Notes: generated by a model not told the origin, from the letters alone. A DNA stretch of 64,000 nucleotides from Pseudomonas taeanensis MS-3 (GCF_000498575.2 NZ_AWSQ01000001.1:219048-283047), one strand, 5' to 3'. Shown: positions 17,566 to 27,892, counted from the stretch's first letter. Numbers and translations are program-made.

Positions 17566-18423
17566 CTAGCGCAAGGCCGTGGCAATCGCTTCGATCTCTG
17601 GCCAATGCTCGCTGATCAGGCTCAGATCACCGCCAGTCGACACCTCGTTCTGCGGCGCGCCCAACTTGCCATAGGCCGCCAGGCTTGTTAGCGCAGGCAA
17701 CTCGGCGGCCGCATTGTTGCGCCCGATGCTGTGGTAGAGGCTCAGGTTGACCAGATCGAGCAACTCGATCTGCCGCGACCCGCCCAGCGTCCAGTTTCCC
17801 ACCTCGCGGATGATGTGCACGTACTCGTCATCCACCGCCCACTTCTTCAGCAAGATCACCCCCAGCGATTTGCTGTAGGCCCGGCACAGGCTGTAGTAAC
17901 GCGCCGGTGTCGGGATCAGGCTGGCGTCCTTGAAGGCTGACAGCACCGCCAGCGAGCCAACCTCGCTGAGCAGGCTGGCGAGTACCGCATGGTCCGATGG
18001 AATATGCCCCACCGCCCGGGCGAGAAACGCACAGATGCTGGCCTTCAGCGTTACCCGATGCCAGGCCTCCATGAATAGCTGCTTGTGTGCGGCGCTGTGC
18101 AGGGTGAACAGGCTCTTGATGCTGTGCACCATCACGACCCGGTCCACCTGCTGAATCCCCAACACTCGCAACACGTCGTGCAAGGTCTTTGGCGGCACGC
18201 GCGTACGCAGCAAGGCGCTGGAGGCGTACTTCATCAATAACGCACTGAGTGCCGGATCGCGGCTGATCAGGCTGCTCAAACGCGCCATGCTGACCTCCGG
18301 CATGGCCAGCGCACGGCGAATGTCCAGGGTCAGCATCGGCAAGCTCGGCAGCTGCTCCTGGTCACTCATCAATTGCGAAACTACCTGCCGATAAACCGAA
18401 TAGTCCGACTGCGTATCGCCCAT
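17566..18423 (-). CDS. HDOD domain protein
   Basis: 285-residue single HDOD-domain protein. The domain spans about 20-220 (LPSLPMLTLDIRRAL, SRDPALSALLMKYASS, LGIQQV). HDOD proteins are non-catalytic relatives of HD phosphohydrolases that act in signalling, motility and competence; no output domain is fused here. The start at 18423 (MGDTQSDYSV) has GGGGAGAG upstream; a longer reading to 18525 lacks this support. No signalling partner is adjacent. Confidence 0.87.
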   Translation of the reverse strand: MGDTQSDYSVYRQVVSQLMSDQEQLPSLPMLTLDIRRALAMPEVSMARLSSLISRDPALSALLMKYASSALLRTRVPPKTLHDVLRVLGIQQVDRVVMVHSIKSLFTLHSAAHKQLFMEAWHRVTLKASICAFLARAVGHIPSDHAVLASLLSEVGSLAVLSAFKDASLIPTPARYYSLCRAYSKSLGVILLKKWAVDDEYVHIIREVGNWTLGGSRQIELLDLVNLSLYHSIGRNNAAAELPALTSLAAYGKLGAPQNEVSTGGDLSLISEHWPEIEAIATALR

Positions 18424-18630
18424 AGTGCTCTCCCCAACATGGGCAGCAGTGTAGCCAACGCGCGCCTCAACGACGACATATAGCGCTAGCGCCGGCCTGG
18501 GTATCTGCGCTGCAAAGGCGGCCACAGAGCCTTACGCCGGTCGGGAAACATCAGCAGCAGTTTCCGCTGAGACTATCTTGGCCGCAGCCAGGATGACCGC
18601 CGCCAGGGCATACTTGGTCAGTGCGGCAAC

Positions 18631-18861
18631 TCACACAGCGCGGGCCTCACGACCCTGAGCTCGGCGGCGAATGTCCAGGTCGATTTTCAGGCAGATAGCG
18701 GCAAGCAGCATGAAGCCTGCGCCGAGGTTGCCTCGACTGATGTCCACGCCGAACAGGCTGCTCAGCCATTCAGCTATTGGCCCAGGGTAGTTGGCCAGCA
18801 AGGCGCCCAGCGGCACCAGCAGGAACAGGAAGAGAAACCCCATCGATCGCAGCAGACCCAC
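18631..18861 (-). CDS. Small two-helix membrane protein, unknown
   Basis: 76-residue hypothetical protein with two hydrophobic segments (about 5-25 and 46-60) and a basic C-terminus (IRRRAQGREAR). I recognise no family. Codon use agrees with neighbouring genes, and it ends close to a non-coding gap, so it is plausible but unproven. Confidence 0.55.
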   Translation of the reverse strand: MGLLRSMGFLFLFLLVPLGALLANYPGPIAEWLSSLFGVDISRGNLGAGFMLLAAICLKIDLDIRRRAQGREARAV

Positions 18862-19022
18862 GTCTATATCCTCACTCGAAATAACACCGCTGACAGCATG
18901 CCGCTTCGGGCAACCCAGGCGACACTAGACTTTGGTGCAAGCGCTCGCACTTTGCCCCTGCAGGCTGTGATCACCGATAATCCGCCACGCTCATCACCCA
19001 CCTGCCCCCTTGCGAGCCACCC

Positions 19023-19505
19023 TTGAACAAAGCACGCCTGCACCAGCTGATCCTCGACACTCTGCAGGCCGACCTGGAACTGGCCCAACGCGCAGCGCTG
19101 AGCGCCTATGAGGCGGCGACCCACAAGGAAAATATCGCCGAAAACAAGTACGACACCCTCGGCCTGGAGGCCTCCTACCTGGCCGCCGGGCAAGCGCGGC
19201 GGGTCGAGGAAATCCGTCAGGCGTTGAAGGCCTGGCAGCAGCTGACCCTGCGCCCATTCGATGCCGAGCTGGGTATTCAACTCACCGCCTTGGTGTGGTT
19301 GGCCAATGCCCAGGGCATAGAGCAGTGCCTGTTCCTTGGCCCGGATGCTGCCGGGATGAAAGTGCGACTGGAGGGCCAGGAGGTGCTGGTGATCAGCCCG
19401 CGGGCGCCACTGGGCCAGCGTTTGCTCGGCTGCGCCGAAGGGGATCAGGTGCATATGCGCATAGACAACAGCACGCAACTCTTCGAGGTTCTGCGGGTCA
19501 GTTGA
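19023..19505 (+). CDS. GreA/GreB-like C-terminal domain protein
   Basis: 160-residue protein. An N-terminal helical stretch (about 1-65; ALSAYEAATHKENIAENKYD, then LEASYLAAGQ) precedes a small beta domain with VLVISPRAPLGQRLLGC, which resembles the FKBP-like C-terminal domain of Gre transcript cleavage factors. The acidic tip of a true Gre coiled coil is not evident, so it may bind RNA polymerase without cleavage activity. TTG 19023 is the only sensible start; its ribosome binding site is weak. Confidence 0.72.
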   Translation: MNKARLHQLILDTLQADLELAQRAALSAYEAATHKENIAENKYDTLGLEASYLAAGQARRVEEIRQALKAWQQLTLRPFDAELGIQLTALVWLANAQGIEQCLFLGPDAAGMKVRLEGQEVLVISPRAPLGQRLLGCAEGDQVHMRIDNSTQLFEVLRVS

Positions 19506-19673
19506 GTGGCGCCTGCCAATCCAAGGCCAGCCGCCAAGCAACCGTCGTTCTAGAGCAGCAACAACGCCGCCGCACAGCCTGAAACCTGGCAATCTGCGCT
19601 AGGCTGTAGGGGCGGCGCCACGCACTGCCCTGCAGCGCTTCGACGCCAAGTCCTACCACCTGAGGAGCCCGCC

Positions 19674-19907
19674 ATGCAAAGCCCCACCCACGACCTCCCA
19701 GCCCTGTTCAAGCAACTCGGCCTGCCTGCTGACCAGGCCAGCATCGACCGCTTTGTCAGTAGACACGCGCCCCTTGCCTCGACTATTGCACTGGCCGAAG
19801 CGCCTTTCTGGACAACGGCTCAGGCAACCTTTCTGCGCGAGGAAATTCTCGAAGACGCCGACTGGGCGGAAGTGGTCGATCAACTCAACCTGATGCTACG
19901 CGGCTGA
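19674..19907 (+). CDS. DUF2789 family protein
   Basis: 77-residue acidic cytoplasmic protein matching the DUF2789 pattern: LPALFKQLGLP, then FVSRHAPL, APFWTTAQATFL and REEILEDADWAEVVDQLN. The function of the family is unknown. It has a good GAGGAG-type ribosome binding site before ATG 19674. Confidence 0.8.
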   Translation: MQSPTHDLPALFKQLGLPADQASIDRFVSRHAPLASTIALAEAPFWTTAQATFLREEILEDADWAEVVDQLNLMLRG

Positions 19908-19929
19908 TTGCAGTTGCCGAGCGCGCCGG

Positions 19930-20436
19930 CTATGGCGCGGCGCCTTTCGGTAGTTCGCGCCACGTCAGGTACACGCGCAAGTCGAATTCCAGTTGGTGGT
20001 AGCCAGGCAGCATGTGTTCACACAGTTTGTAGAAGGCCTTGTTGTGCTCGGCCTCTTTCAAATGCGCCAACTCGTGTACCACGATCATCTGCAGAAACTC
20101 CGGCGCCGCCTCCTTGAACAATGAGGCGACGCGAATCTCCTTCTTCGCCTTGAGCTTGCCGCCCTGCACGCGGGAAATCGCGGTGTGCAGGCCGAGCGCA
20201 CGGTGGGTCAGGTCGAGTCGGTTGTCGAACAGCACCTTGTCGATCGCCGGCGCATTGCGCAGATGCTCCTGCTTCAGCGCCACGATGTAGGCATACAGCG
20301 CCTTGTCGCTCTGCACGCTGTGCTTGCCGCTATAGCGCTGCGCCAGGTAGTCGCCGAGGCGCTGTTCGGCGATCAGCTTGCGTATCTGCTCTTGCAGCTG
20401 GGCGGGATAACCCTGAAGGTATTTCAGCGGGGACAT
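19930..20436 (-). CDS. YgjP-like zinc metallopeptidase domain protein
   Basis: 168-residue protein with the DUF45/YgjP (SprT-like) metallopeptidase signature VVHELAHLKEAEHNKAFY, where HELAH supplies two zinc ligands and a glutamate and the later His is the probable third ligand. There is no signal peptide, so a cytoplasmic location is expected. The substrate is unknown; some relatives are listed as nucleotide hydrolases or proteases without proof. It is convergent with the DUF2789 gene. Confidence 0.87.
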   Translation of the reverse strand: MSPLKYLQGYPAQLQEQIRKLIAEQRLGDYLAQRYSGKHSVQSDKALYAYIVALKQEHLRNAPAIDKVLFDNRLDLTHRALGLHTAISRVQGGKLKAKKEIRVASLFKEAAPEFLQMIVVHELAHLKEAEHNKAFYKLCEHMLPGYHQLEFDLRVYLTWRELPKGAAP

Positions 20437-20620
20437 GGTCAGTGAGGGGCGGTTAGCTCGGGACTCGAACGCAGGAGTATGCCGTAGCTGAGCGGTGACA
20501 TCGAGTCGCGCGGGAGCTCATATGGTCGCGGCTCGCGGCTGCAATCGCTGCAGCGTCACGCTAAGAGCAGGAGCAGCAGACCGAGAAGTGCCTCAGGATG
20601 CCTTAATCTGTAGAACCTAA

Positions 20621-20647
20621 ACCCGGCAGGCACAGAGCCTGCCGGGT
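20621..20647 (-). terminator. Inverted repeat behind the lipoprotein gene
   Basis: A perfect 11-bp stem (ACCCGGCAGGC / GCCTGCCGGGT) with a five-base loop lies 18 bases past the stop of the minus-strand lipoprotein gene. The T-tract after it on that strand is weak, so it is a probable but not classical intrinsic terminator. Confidence 0.55.
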
Positions 20648-20665
20648 CACCATCAAGTGGCTCGA

Positions 20666-21028
20666 TCAGTTAACGGTTTTGAGCTCAAGATTCGGAAATT
20701 TCTCGCGAAAGAGTCGTTCGCTTTCCTGCAAAAGCTGGTGGCCCTCAGCGATTTCGCGATTACCTTGAGCCACCTGCTGCTGGCCCTTGTCCAGATCCCT
20801 TTCAGCGGCGCTAATCTGCTTCTCACCTTTTTTGATTCGCTTCTCGCCAGATCGGACCAGGTCTGTACCGCGGTCCCAGTCATCGGCAAATTGCTGCCGG
20901 AGGTCCACTCGGGCCTGCGCCTCATCGGCATGGGCGCGCATCAGGTCAGCGGTACTGGGCTGGCTCGCACAACCGGCGAGTGTAGCAACGGCAACTCCAA
21001 CAGCGATAAAAATGGAAAGCTTTCTCAT
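20666..21028 (-). CDS. Small coiled-coil lipoprotein
   Basis: 120-residue lipoprotein: signal peptide ending in the lipobox LAGC, Cys19 or so as the lipidated residue. The mature chain is highly charged and helical, with a Lys/Glu-rich heptad-like region (KRIKKGEKQISAAERDLDK) suggesting a coiled coil. No family name is recognised with confidence. Start at 21028 gives a compact signal peptide and has GAGG nearby; the frame remains open to 21058. Confidence 0.78.
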   Translation of the reverse strand: MRKLSIFIAVGVAVATLAGCASQPSTADLMRAHADEAQARVDLRQQFADDWDRGTDLVRSGEKRIKKGEKQISAAERDLDKGQQQVAQGNREIAEGHQLLQESERLFREKFPNLELKTVN

Positions 21029-21390
21029 TAATAACCTCGACTCATGTTGAACAGCCACTTGCGCATTCTGATAAGCGATTACCCGACCTAGTCATCCTCT
21101 AGGTGCATTTATCCATAAAGGTAGCGACATCAAATGCGGCGATTTTCTGTGCATGCGGATCAACAACGGAATCCGCATTCCAGTCATTAAAAGACGCCAC
21201 AAGAAAAAATAAGTCACATTGACATCAGTTTTCAGCCGCATGATCACTAATGATGTCTTACGCCGTACAACATGGATAGGCTGAAGCCAAGCAGGCCGAT
21301 GGCTAGCCGCGCCCACACTCCAGCCTTGTCATTTCACAGGTTGCTGCGACGATCTGAGAGAGTGCCTGCCCGAATGGGCGCAGCATTTGA
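21029..21390. other. AT-richer intergenic region
   Basis: About 360 bases without a convincing gene, more AT-rich than the surroundings. It contains the short inverted repeat CCTAG-N7-CTAGG at 21088-21104, upstream of the lipoprotein gene, which could be a regulator site. A 74-codon open frame on the minus strand has no ribosome binding site or domain. Confidence 0.45.
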
Positions 21391-21429
21391 GCACAAAAAA
21401 ACCCGCTCATATAGCGGGGTTTTTTGTGC
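21391..21429 (-). terminator. Rho-independent terminator of fba
   Basis: A stem built on CCCGCT / AGCGGG is flanked on both sides by complementary A and T runs (GCACAAAAAAA and TTTTTTGTGC). It begins 13 bases past the fba stop. It can act in either direction, but the only gene that ends here is fba on the minus strand. Confidence 0.9.
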
Positions 21430-21442
21430 TGCAGTGACTGGT

Positions 21443-22507
21443 TTAGTTGACCTTGGCGGCCAGCTCACCCTTGGCGTAGCGCTGGAACATGCCTTCCAGG
21501 GAGATCGGTTTGATCTTCGAGGCGTTGCCGGCGGTGCCGAAGGCTTCGTAGCGGGCGATGCAGATGTCGCGCATGGCCGTCACGGTGGCGCCGAAGAATT
21601 TACGCGGGTCGAACTCGCTCGGGTTGCTGGCCATCAGACGGCGCATGGCACCGGTGGACGCCAGGCGCAGATCGGTGTCGATATTGACCTTGCGTACCCC
21701 GTGCTTGATGCCCTCGACGATTTCTTCGACCGGCACACCGTAGGTTTCTTTGATGTCGCCGCCGTACTGGTTGATGATCGCCAGCCACTCCTGCGGCACC
21801 GAACTGGAGCCGTGCATCACCAGGTGGGTATTGGGAATGCGCTTGTGGATTTCCTTGATACGGTCGATGGCCAGGATGTCGCCGGTCGGCGGCTTGGTGA
21901 ACTTGTAGGCGCCGTGACTGGTACCGATGGCAATGGCCAGGGCATCGACCTGAGTACGCTTGACGAAGTCGGCGGCCTCTTCCGGGTCGGTGAGCATCTG
22001 GCTGTGGTCGAGTACGCCTTCGGCGCCAACGCCGTCCTCTTCGCCGGCCATGCCAGTTTCCAGGCTGCCCAGGCAACCCAGCTCACCTTCCACCGACACG
22101 CCGCAGGCGTGGGCGAAAGCTACAGTTTGCTGGGTGACGGCGACGTTGTAGTCGTAGTCAGCCGGGGTCTTGCCGTCTTCCTTCAGCGAGCCGTCCATCA
22201 TCACCGAGCTGAAGCCCAGCTGGATCGAGCGCTGGCAGACGTCCGGGCTGGTGCCGTGGTCCTGGTGCATACAAACCGGGATATGCGGGAACTCTTCGAT
22301 GGCAGCCAGAATCAGGTGACGCAAAAACGGCGCGCCAGCATATTTGCGCGCACCGGCGGAGGCTTGGACGATCACCGGGGAGTCGGTCTTGTCGGCCGCT
22401 TCCATGATGGCGCGCATCTGCTCGAGGTTGTTTACGTTGAAGGCCGGCACGCCGTAGCCATATTCGGCGGCGTGGTCGAGCATCTGGCGCATGCTGATAA
22501 GTGCCAT
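21443..22507 (-). CDS. fba: Fructose-bisphosphate aldolase, class II
   Basis: 354-residue zinc-dependent aldolase interconverting fructose 1,6-bisphosphate with dihydroxyacetone phosphate and glyceraldehyde 3-phosphate. Visible are the metal-ligand region [10 protein letters not shown], the active-site [20 protein letters not shown] and the phosphate-binding NIDTDLRLA. The start [10 protein letters not shown] gives the normal length for Pseudomonas; the frame extends further upstream without merit. In pseudomonads lacking phosphofructokinase it works mainly in gluconeogenesis. It is the last gene of the tktA-epd-pgk-fba group. Confidence 0.97.
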   Translation of the reverse strand: MALISMRQMLDHAAEYGYGVPAFNVNNLEQMRAIMEAADKTDSPVIVQASAGARKYAGAPFLRHLILAAIEEFPHIPVCMHQDHGTSPDVCQRSIQLGFSSVMMDGSLKEDGKTPADYDYNVAVTQQTVAFAHACGVSVEGELGCLGSLETGMAGEEDGVGAEGVLDHSQMLTDPEEAADFVKRTQVDALAIAIGTSHGAYKFTKPPTGDILAIDRIKEIHKRIPNTHLVMHGSSSVPQEWLAIINQYGGDIKETYGVPVEEIVEGIKHGVRKVNIDTDLRLASTGAMRRLMASNPSEFDPRKFFGATVTAMRDICIARYEAFGTAGNASKIKPISLEGMFQRYAKGELAAKVN

Positions 22508-22649
22508 GGTGTTCTTTCTCCCGGTGGGGCTCATTAATCGTACAAGCCTGCCGCAGAGACAGACCGTGTTCAAGTTTTTGGGGATACGGCTAACGTGTCC
22601 CCTCTCGTCCCACGCCCTGGGGCGAAGGAGTAAAACAATGCATCGCCGC

Positions 22650-22970
22650 TTATGGCGCCTTGCAGCCGCGACCGATCAAGTCGTCGCTGGCCGTCCAGTA
22701 CACCAGCCCTTGCGCGCCCTTGCTGTGGAAGGTCAGGCGCCCGTCGCTGTATAACGCGCCGGAAGCAGAAGGCTGCTGCTGCAGGCGGTAGATCCTATCG
22801 TCAGCCGCCAAGCGTACCTCGACCTGCTCCTTGGCGCTGTCGGCGAAGCGCCAGAGCACTTCTGCCTGACTGTCACAGACCCACCGGGTCCAGCTATCGG
22901 CTCCCTGCTGCTGGCCGGCGCACCCCGCCAGCAGCAGTGTTACGGCCGCTGCGTGGAATGCCTTGTTCAT
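22650..22970 (-). CDS. MliC-like lysozyme inhibitor lipoprotein
   Basis: 106-residue lipoprotein with lipobox LAGC. The mature part matches the MliC/PliC C-type lysozyme inhibitor fold: a first Cys in WVCDSQ, then [19 protein letters not shown] and a final Cys in GRGC that probably forms the disulfide. Such proteins protect periplasmic peptidoglycan from lysozyme. It sits between fba and pgk on the same strand, an unusual place for an envelope defence gene. Confidence 0.82.
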   Translation of the reverse strand: MNKAFHAAAVTLLLAGCAGQQQGADSWTRWVCDSQAEVLWRFADSAKEQVEVRLAADDRIYRLQQQPSASGALYSDGRLTFHSKGAQGLVYWTASDDLIGRGCKAP

Positions 22971-23019
22971 TCACCCTCCCTAGTTGCTGTAGCCGTCTGC
23001 CACAGCGTCTGCCTTGCTA

Positions 23020-23211
23020 TCAGCACTTCTGCTCGCGACCTTCCGGAGCGGGGTCGCCCGTGCTTTTTTGCTCGATGCGCCGCTCATCCTGACTGGTCGG
23101 CAGATCGATTTGCGCCGGGCTGAACACCTCGCAAGCGGTATCTCGCGGGCTGTTTCCGGCACAACCGGCCAAACCGGCACACAACATCCATACAGCGGCA
23201 GCATTGCGCAT
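23020..23211 (-). CDS. Small lipoprotein, unknown
   Basis: 63-residue predicted lipoprotein: MRNAAAVWMLCAGLAGC signal with lipobox LAGC, then a short hydrophilic tail with two more cysteines (TACEVF and the C-terminal EQKC). No family recognised. Position just upstream of the MliC-like gene suggests a shared transcript. The frame is open further upstream to 23259, but 23211 places the start correctly for a signal peptide. Confidence 0.7.
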   Translation of the reverse strand: MRNAAAVWMLCAGLAGCAGNSPRDTACEVFSPAQIDLPTSQDERRIEQKSTGDPAPEGREQKC

Positions 23212-23316
23212 GGCAGTAACTCCTTGTTGACGATCCTGGAATAGCAGACCGCAGATCACTGCCAGGGTTTAATCCTTGGCGGATGAACAGACCACAGACC
23301 TGTTCACCCTAGCTGG

Positions 23317-24492
23317 TTACTTGGCGCGCTGCTCCAGCACTTCCACGGCCGGCAGCACCTTGCCCTCGACGAACTCGAGGAAGGCACCGCCGCCGGTGGA
23401 GATGTAGCTGATCTTGTCGGCCACGCCGTATTTGTCGATGGCTGCCAGGGTGTCGCCGCCCCCGGCAATCGAGAAGGCCGGGCTCTCCGCGATGGCCAGG
23501 GCCAAGGCTTTGGTGCCTTCGCCGAACTGGTCGAACTCGAACACCCCGACCGGACCGTTCCACAGGATGGTCTTGCTGGATTTGAGCAGTTCGGCAAATA
23601 GCGCCGCGGTCTGCGGGCCGATATCGAGGATCATGTCGTCGTCGGCCACATCGGCCACCAGCTTGACCGTAGCCTCGGCGTCCGCGGCGAAGGCCTTGGC
23701 CACCACCACATCCACCGGCAACGGCACGCTGACCTTGGCCGCGATGGCCTTGGCGGTGTCGAGCAAATCGGCCTCGTACAACGATTTGCCGACCGGGAAG
23801 CCAGCAGCAGCCAGAAAGGTGTTGGCGATGCCGCCGCCGACGATCAGCTGGTCGCAGATCTGGCTCAGGCTGTTCAGCACATCCAGTTTGGTCGACACCT
23901 TGGAGCCGGCGACGATAGCCGCCATCGGCGTGGCCGGGTTACCCAGGGCCTTGCCCAGAGCGTCCAGCTCGGCGGCGAGCAGCGGTCCGGCGCAAGCGAG
24001 CTTGGCAAACTTGGCCACCCCATGGGTCGAGCCCTGAGCGCGGTGGGCGGTGCCGAAGGCGTCCATGACGAATACGTCGCACAGCGCGGCGTATTGCTGG
24101 GCCAACTCGTCGGTATTTTTCTTCTCGCCCTTGTTGAAGCGCACGTTCTCCAGCAGCACCAACTCGCCCGGAGCGATCTGGATGCCGCCGAGGTAATCCT
24201 TGAGCAACGGCACGTCACGGCCGAGGGCCTTGGAGAGATAGTCGGCGACTGGTTTGAGGCTATCCGCCTCGCTGTATTCGCCCTCATTCGGACGACCCAG
24301 GTGCGAACACAACATGACCGCCGCGCCTTTCTCCAGCGCCAGCTTGATGGTCGGCAGGGCGGCGAGGATGCGCGCATCGCTGCTCACGGCGCCGTCTTTT
24401 ACCGGCACGTTGAGGTCTTCGCGGATCAGCACGCGCTTACCCTGGAGGTCGAGGTCGATCATCTTCGCTATTGTTTCGAACGGCGTAGTCAT
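23317..24492 (-). CDS. pgk: Phosphoglycerate kinase
   Basis: 391-residue glycolytic kinase that converts 1,3-bisphosphoglycerate and ADP to 3-phosphoglycerate and ATP. Typical sequences are [18 protein letters not shown], the hinge region and the C-terminal nucleotide-binding WNGPVGVFE and STGGGA. AGGA upstream of ATG 24492 supports this start; an internal Met at 24462 would give the length more usual in P. aeruginosa. It follows epd by four bases, so the two are translationally close. Confidence 0.97.
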   Translation of the reverse strand: MTTPFETIAKMIDLDLQGKRVLIREDLNVPVKDGAVSSDARILAALPTIKLALEKGAAVMLCSHLGRPNEGEYSEADSLKPVADYLSKALGRDVPLLKDYLGGIQIAPGELVLLENVRFNKGEKKNTDELAQQYAALCDVFVMDAFGTAHRAQGSTHGVAKFAKLACAGPLLAAELDALGKALGNPATPMAAIVAGSKVSTKLDVLNSLSQICDQLIVGGGIANTFLAAAGFPVGKSLYEADLLDTAKAIAAKVSVPLPVDVVVAKAFAADAEATVKLVADVADDDMILDIGPQTAALFAELLKSSKTILWNGPVGVFEFDQFGEGTKALALAIAESPAFSIAGGGDTLAAIDKYGVADKISYISTGGGAFLEFVEGKVLPAVEVLEQRAK

Positions 24493-24496
24493 GAAA

Positions 24497-25564
24497 TCAG
24501 TCCTTCACGGGGGCTGTTTGAATAGAGGCGGTGGAGACCGCAAGGTAATGTTCGGCCACATCGAGCATGCGATTGGCAAAGCCCCACTCGTTGTCGAACC
24601 AGGCCAGCAGGTTGACCAGGCGCGGGCCGGAGACCCGGGTCTGGCTGCCGTCGACGATGGCCGAATGCGGATCATGGTTGAAATCGCAGCTGGCATGCGG
24701 CAGCTCGGTGTAGGCCAGCAGCCCTTTCAGCGGCCCGCTCTCGGCCGCCTCGCGGAGCACTCGGTTGATTTCCTCGGCCGAGGTGTCGCGGCAAGTCTGC
24801 AGGGTGATATCCAGGCACGACACGTTCACCGTCGGCACCCGAATGGCTTTGGCCTGGATACGCCCGGATAGTTCCGGCAGCAGGCGCTCGATGCCACGCG
24901 CCAAGCCGGTCGACACCGGAATCACCGACTGGAACGCCGAACGGGTGCGGCGCAAGTCCTCATGGTGGTAGGCATCGATCACCGGCTGATCGTTCATCGC
25001 CGAGTGAATGGTGGTGATGGAGACGTATTCCAGGCCCACCGCCTCATTCAGCAGTTTCAACAGCGGCACCCCGCAGTTGGTGGTGCAGGAGGCGTTGGAG
25101 ACCAGACGTTCTGCGCCGCTCAGGGCGTGCTGGTTGACCCCGTAGACGATGGTGGCGTCGACATCCGCTTCGCTGGCCATCGGTTGCGACAGCAGCACCC
25201 GTGGCGCACCGGCATGCAGAAAGCGCGCAGCATCGACTCGGGTGGTGTACTGCCCGGAGCACTCCAGCAGCAGATCGATACCCAGCCCTGCCCAGTCGAC
25301 CCCTTCCGGCGTGGCCTGGCGCAGCACTCTGACGCAATCGCCATTGATATGCAGGCAATCGCCCTCGACCCTCACCTCGCCGGGAAAACGCCCGTGGGTG
25401 GAGTCGAAGCGGGTCAGGTATTCGAGACTGGCCTGGTCGGCCAGGTCGTTCAAGGCGACGATTTCCAGGCCCGCACCTGCACCGCGCTCGTGCAGGGCAC
25501 GCAGTACGCAGCGGCCGATGCGGCCGTAGCCGTTGAGGGCGACGCGATAGGGGCGATTGGACAT
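24497..25564 (-). CDS. epd: D-erythrose-4-phosphate dehydrogenase
   Basis: 355-residue GAPDH-fold enzyme oxidising erythrose 4-phosphate to 4-phosphoerythronate, the first step of the DXP-dependent pyridoxal phosphate pathway. It has the Rossmann start [10 protein letters not shown] and the catalytic SNASCTTNC. Placement between tktA and pgk is the classical epd context and separates it from ordinary GAPDH paralogues. An inverted repeat lies between it and tktA. Confidence 0.93.
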   Translation of the reverse strand: MSNRPYRVALNGYGRIGRCVLRALHERGAGAGLEIVALNDLADQASLEYLTRFDSTHGRFPGEVRVEGDCLHINGDCVRVLRQATPEGVDWAGLGIDLLLECSGQYTTRVDAARFLHAGAPRVLLSQPMASEADVDATIVYGVNQHALSGAERLVSNASCTTNCGVPLLKLLNEAVGLEYVSITTIHSAMNDQPVIDAYHHEDLRRTRSAFQSVIPVSTGLARGIERLLPELSGRIQAKAIRVPTVNVSCLDITLQTCRDTSAEEINRVLREAAESGPLKGLLAYTELPHASCDFNHDPHSAIVDGSQTRVSGPRLVNLLAWFDNEWGFANRMLDVAEHYLAVSTASIQTAPVKD

Positions 25565-25589
25565 GGCAGTCTCGATGGCAAGGGCGAGC

Positions 25590-25666
25590 GTAGGATGGGT
25601 TGAGCGCAGCGATACCCATGCTGCACAGCGATGGGTATCGGCGTTACGCGCCTCAACCCATCCTAC
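25590..25666. repeat. Palindromic extragenic repeat between tktA and epd
   Basis: Outer arms of 15 bp (GTAGGATGGGTTGAG and its exact complement) enclose inner arms of 10 bp (CGATACCCAT / ATGGGTATCG). The element fills nearly the whole gap between the two genes. Its ends match those of the repeat between ahcY and metF, so they belong to one dispersed family. Confidence 0.85.
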
Positions 25667-25672
25667 ACGTGC

Positions 25673-27670
25673 TTAGGCGTCCAACAGTTCGGCAGCGGTT
25701 TCCAGGATGTTTTCCACGGTGAAGCCGAAGTGTTCGAACAGAGCAGGTGCCGGAGCGGACTCACCAAAGGTGGTCATGCCGATGATGCGACCTTCCAGAC
25801 CAACGTACTTGTACCAGAAGTCCGCATGCGCGGCCTCGATGGCAATCCGCGCGCCCACTTGCAGCGGCAACACGGCCTGCTTGTAGGCGGCGTCCTGCTG
25901 ATCGAACACCGAGGTCGACGGCATCGACACCACGCGGACCTGGCGGCCCTGCACAGCCAGCTGCTCACAGGCCTGCATCGCCAGACCAACTTCCGAACCG
26001 GTGGCGATCAGAATCAGTTCCGGCTCGCCGGCGCAGTCCTTCAGCACATAGCCACCGCGGGCAACATCGGCCAGCTGGGCGGCGTCACGGTGCTGGTGGG
26101 CCAGGTTCTGTCGGGAGAAGATCAGCGCCGAAGGACCGTCGTTGCGCTCGATCGCGCACTTCCAGGCCACCGCCGACTCCACCGCGTCGCATGGACGCCA
26201 GGTGTTCAGGTTCGGCGTGCTGCGCAGGCTGGCCAGCTGCTCGATCGGCTGATGGGTCGGACCGTCTTCGCCGAGACCGATGGAGTCATGGGTGTAGACG
26301 TACAGCACACGCTTCTTCATCAGCGCGGCCATGCGTACGGCATTGCAGGCGTATTCCATGAACACCAGAAAGGTCGCGCCGTAAGGCACCAGACCGCCGT
26401 GCAGGGCGACGCCGTTCATGATCGCGCTCATGCCGAACTCGCGCACACCGTAATACATGTAGTTGCCCGACGCGTCTTCGGCGCTGACACCCTTGCAGCC
26501 CTTCCACAGGGTCAGGTTGGAGCCGGCCAGGTCGGCGGAACCACCGAGAAACTCCGGCAGCAGCGGGCCGAAGGCATTCAGCGCGTTCTGGCTGGCCTTG
26601 CGGCTGGCGATGGTCTCACCCTTGGCCGCCACTTCGGCGATATAGGCCGTGGCCTTCTCGGCGAAATCGGCCGGCAGCTCACCCTTGACCCGCCGGGTGA
26701 ATTCGCTGGCCAGTTCCGGGTAGGCGGCAGCGTAGGCAGCGAAGCGCTGATTCCACTCGGCCTCGGCGGTGGCACCGGCGTCCTTGGCATCCCACTCGGC
26801 GTAGATCTCGCTAGGGATCTCGAAGGGGCCATGGTTCCAACCCAAGGCGGCGCGGGTCAGGGCGATTTCGTCGTTGCCCAGCGGGGCGCCGTGGCAGTCT
26901 TCCTTGCCTTGCTTGTTCGGCGAACCGAAACCGATGGTGGTCTTGCAGCAGATCAGCGTCGGCTGCGCACTCTTGCGCGCGGTTTCGATGGCGATCTTGA
27001 TTTCTTCCGCGTCGTGGCCGTCGACATTGCGGATCACCAGCCAGCCATAGGCCTCGAAGCGCTTCGGCGTGTCGTCGGTGAACCAGCCCTCGACTTCGCC
27101 GTCGATGGAGATGCCGTTGTCGTCGTAGAAGGCGATCAACTTACCCAGGCCGAGGGTGCCGGCAAGCGCGCTGACTTCATGGCTGATGCCTTCCATCATG
27201 CAGCCGTCGCCGAGGAACACATAGGTGTTGTGATCGACGATGCTATGGCCGTCGCGGTTGAACTGCGCCGCCATAACCTTCTCGGCCAGGGCGAAGCCCA
27301 CGGCGTTGGCCAGGCCCTGACCGAGCGGGCCGGTGGTGGTCTCGACGCCCGGGGTGTAGCCGTATTCCGGGTGACCGGGGGTGCGGCTGCCCATCTGGCG
27401 GAACTGCTTGAGGTCTTCGATGCCCAGGTCGTAACCGGTCAGGTGCAGCAACGAGTAAACCAGCATCGAGCCGTGACCGTTGGACATGACGAAACGGTCA
27501 CGGTCGGCGAATTCCGGGTTGCTCGGGTTGTGCTTGAGGTAGTCGCGCCACAGCACTTCGGCGATATCCGCCATGCCCATTGGGGCACCGGGATGGCCGC
27601 TGTTGGCTTTCTGCACGGCATCCATGCTGAGGGCACGAATGGCATTGGCACGCTCACGACGGCTGGGCAT
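25673..27670 (-). CDS. tktA: Transketolase
   Basis: 665-residue thiamine diphosphate enzyme of the pentose phosphate pathway, transferring two-carbon units between sugar phosphates. Seen are the N-terminal SGHPGAPMG, the ThDP-binding [14 protein letters not shown], the pyrimidine domain with [16 protein letters not shown] and the C-terminal transketolase domain. [12 protein letters not shown] is the standard start and has GGAG upstream; the frame remains open to 27754. It makes erythrose 4-phosphate, the substrate of the next gene product, Epd. Confidence 0.97.
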   Translation of the reverse strand: MPSRRERANAIRALSMDAVQKANSGHPGAPMGMADIAEVLWRDYLKHNPSNPEFADRDRFVMSNGHGSMLVYSLLHLTGYDLGIEDLKQFRQMGSRTPGHPEYGYTPGVETTTGPLGQGLANAVGFALAEKVMAAQFNRDGHSIVDHNTYVFLGDGCMMEGISHEVSALAGTLGLGKLIAFYDDNGISIDGEVEGWFTDDTPKRFEAYGWLVIRNVDGHDAEEIKIAIETARKSAQPTLICCKTTIGFGSPNKQGKEDCHGAPLGNDEIALTRAALGWNHGPFEIPSEIYAEWDAKDAGATAEAEWNQRFAAYAAAYPELASEFTRRVKGELPADFAEKATAYIAEVAAKGETIASRKASQNALNAFGPLLPEFLGGSADLAGSNLTLWKGCKGVSAEDASGNYMYYGVREFGMSAIMNGVALHGGLVPYGATFLVFMEYACNAVRMAALMKKRVLYVYTHDSIGLGEDGPTHQPIEQLASLRSTPNLNTWRPCDAVESAVAWKCAIERNDGPSALIFSRQNLAHQHRDAAQLADVARGGYVLKDCAGEPELILIATGSEVGLAMQACEQLAVQGRQVRVVSMPSTSVFDQQDAAYKQAVLPLQVGARIAIEAAHADFWYKYVGLEGRIIGMTTFGESAPAPALFEHFGFTVENILETAAELLDA

Positions 27671-27824
27671 CACTGAATCTCCAAGGGGCTGCTGGTTAAA
27701 CGAAGGGGGCGAAAAAAGGCGGCTATTTTCGCCCACCGGAGCGGTGCGGGGCAATGACAGATGGTCGCAGGAGCAATGTTTTCTGACCTGAGCAGCGTCA
27801 TACGCAGGCCAAATCAGGCCGAAG

Positions 27825-27854
27825 CAGCAATATCAAAACTTTTTGATATTGCTG
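27825..27854. promoter_or_regulatory. Long palindrome, candidate operator for the ArsR-type gene
   Basis: Perfect 14-bp arms CAGCAATATCAAAA / TTTTGATATTGCTG with a two-base spacer, lying 38 bases before the ArsR-methyltransferase start and between it and the divergent tktA. Symmetry, AT-rich core and position fit an ArsR-family dimer site. Autoregulation and control of metK are inferred. Confidence 0.7.
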
Positions 27855-27892
27855 TTGCTGTATGAAAAATGACCGACTAGACTTCGCATCCT

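Noticed and set aside
20455..20475. GGGACTCGAACGC resembling a tRNA T-arm on the minus strand
   Set aside because: No matching stem and no cloverleaf in the surrounding sequence.
21092..21316. 74-codon frame in the AT-richer gap upstream of the small lipoprotein
   Set aside because: No ribosome binding site, no domain, and it lies across probable promoter DNA.
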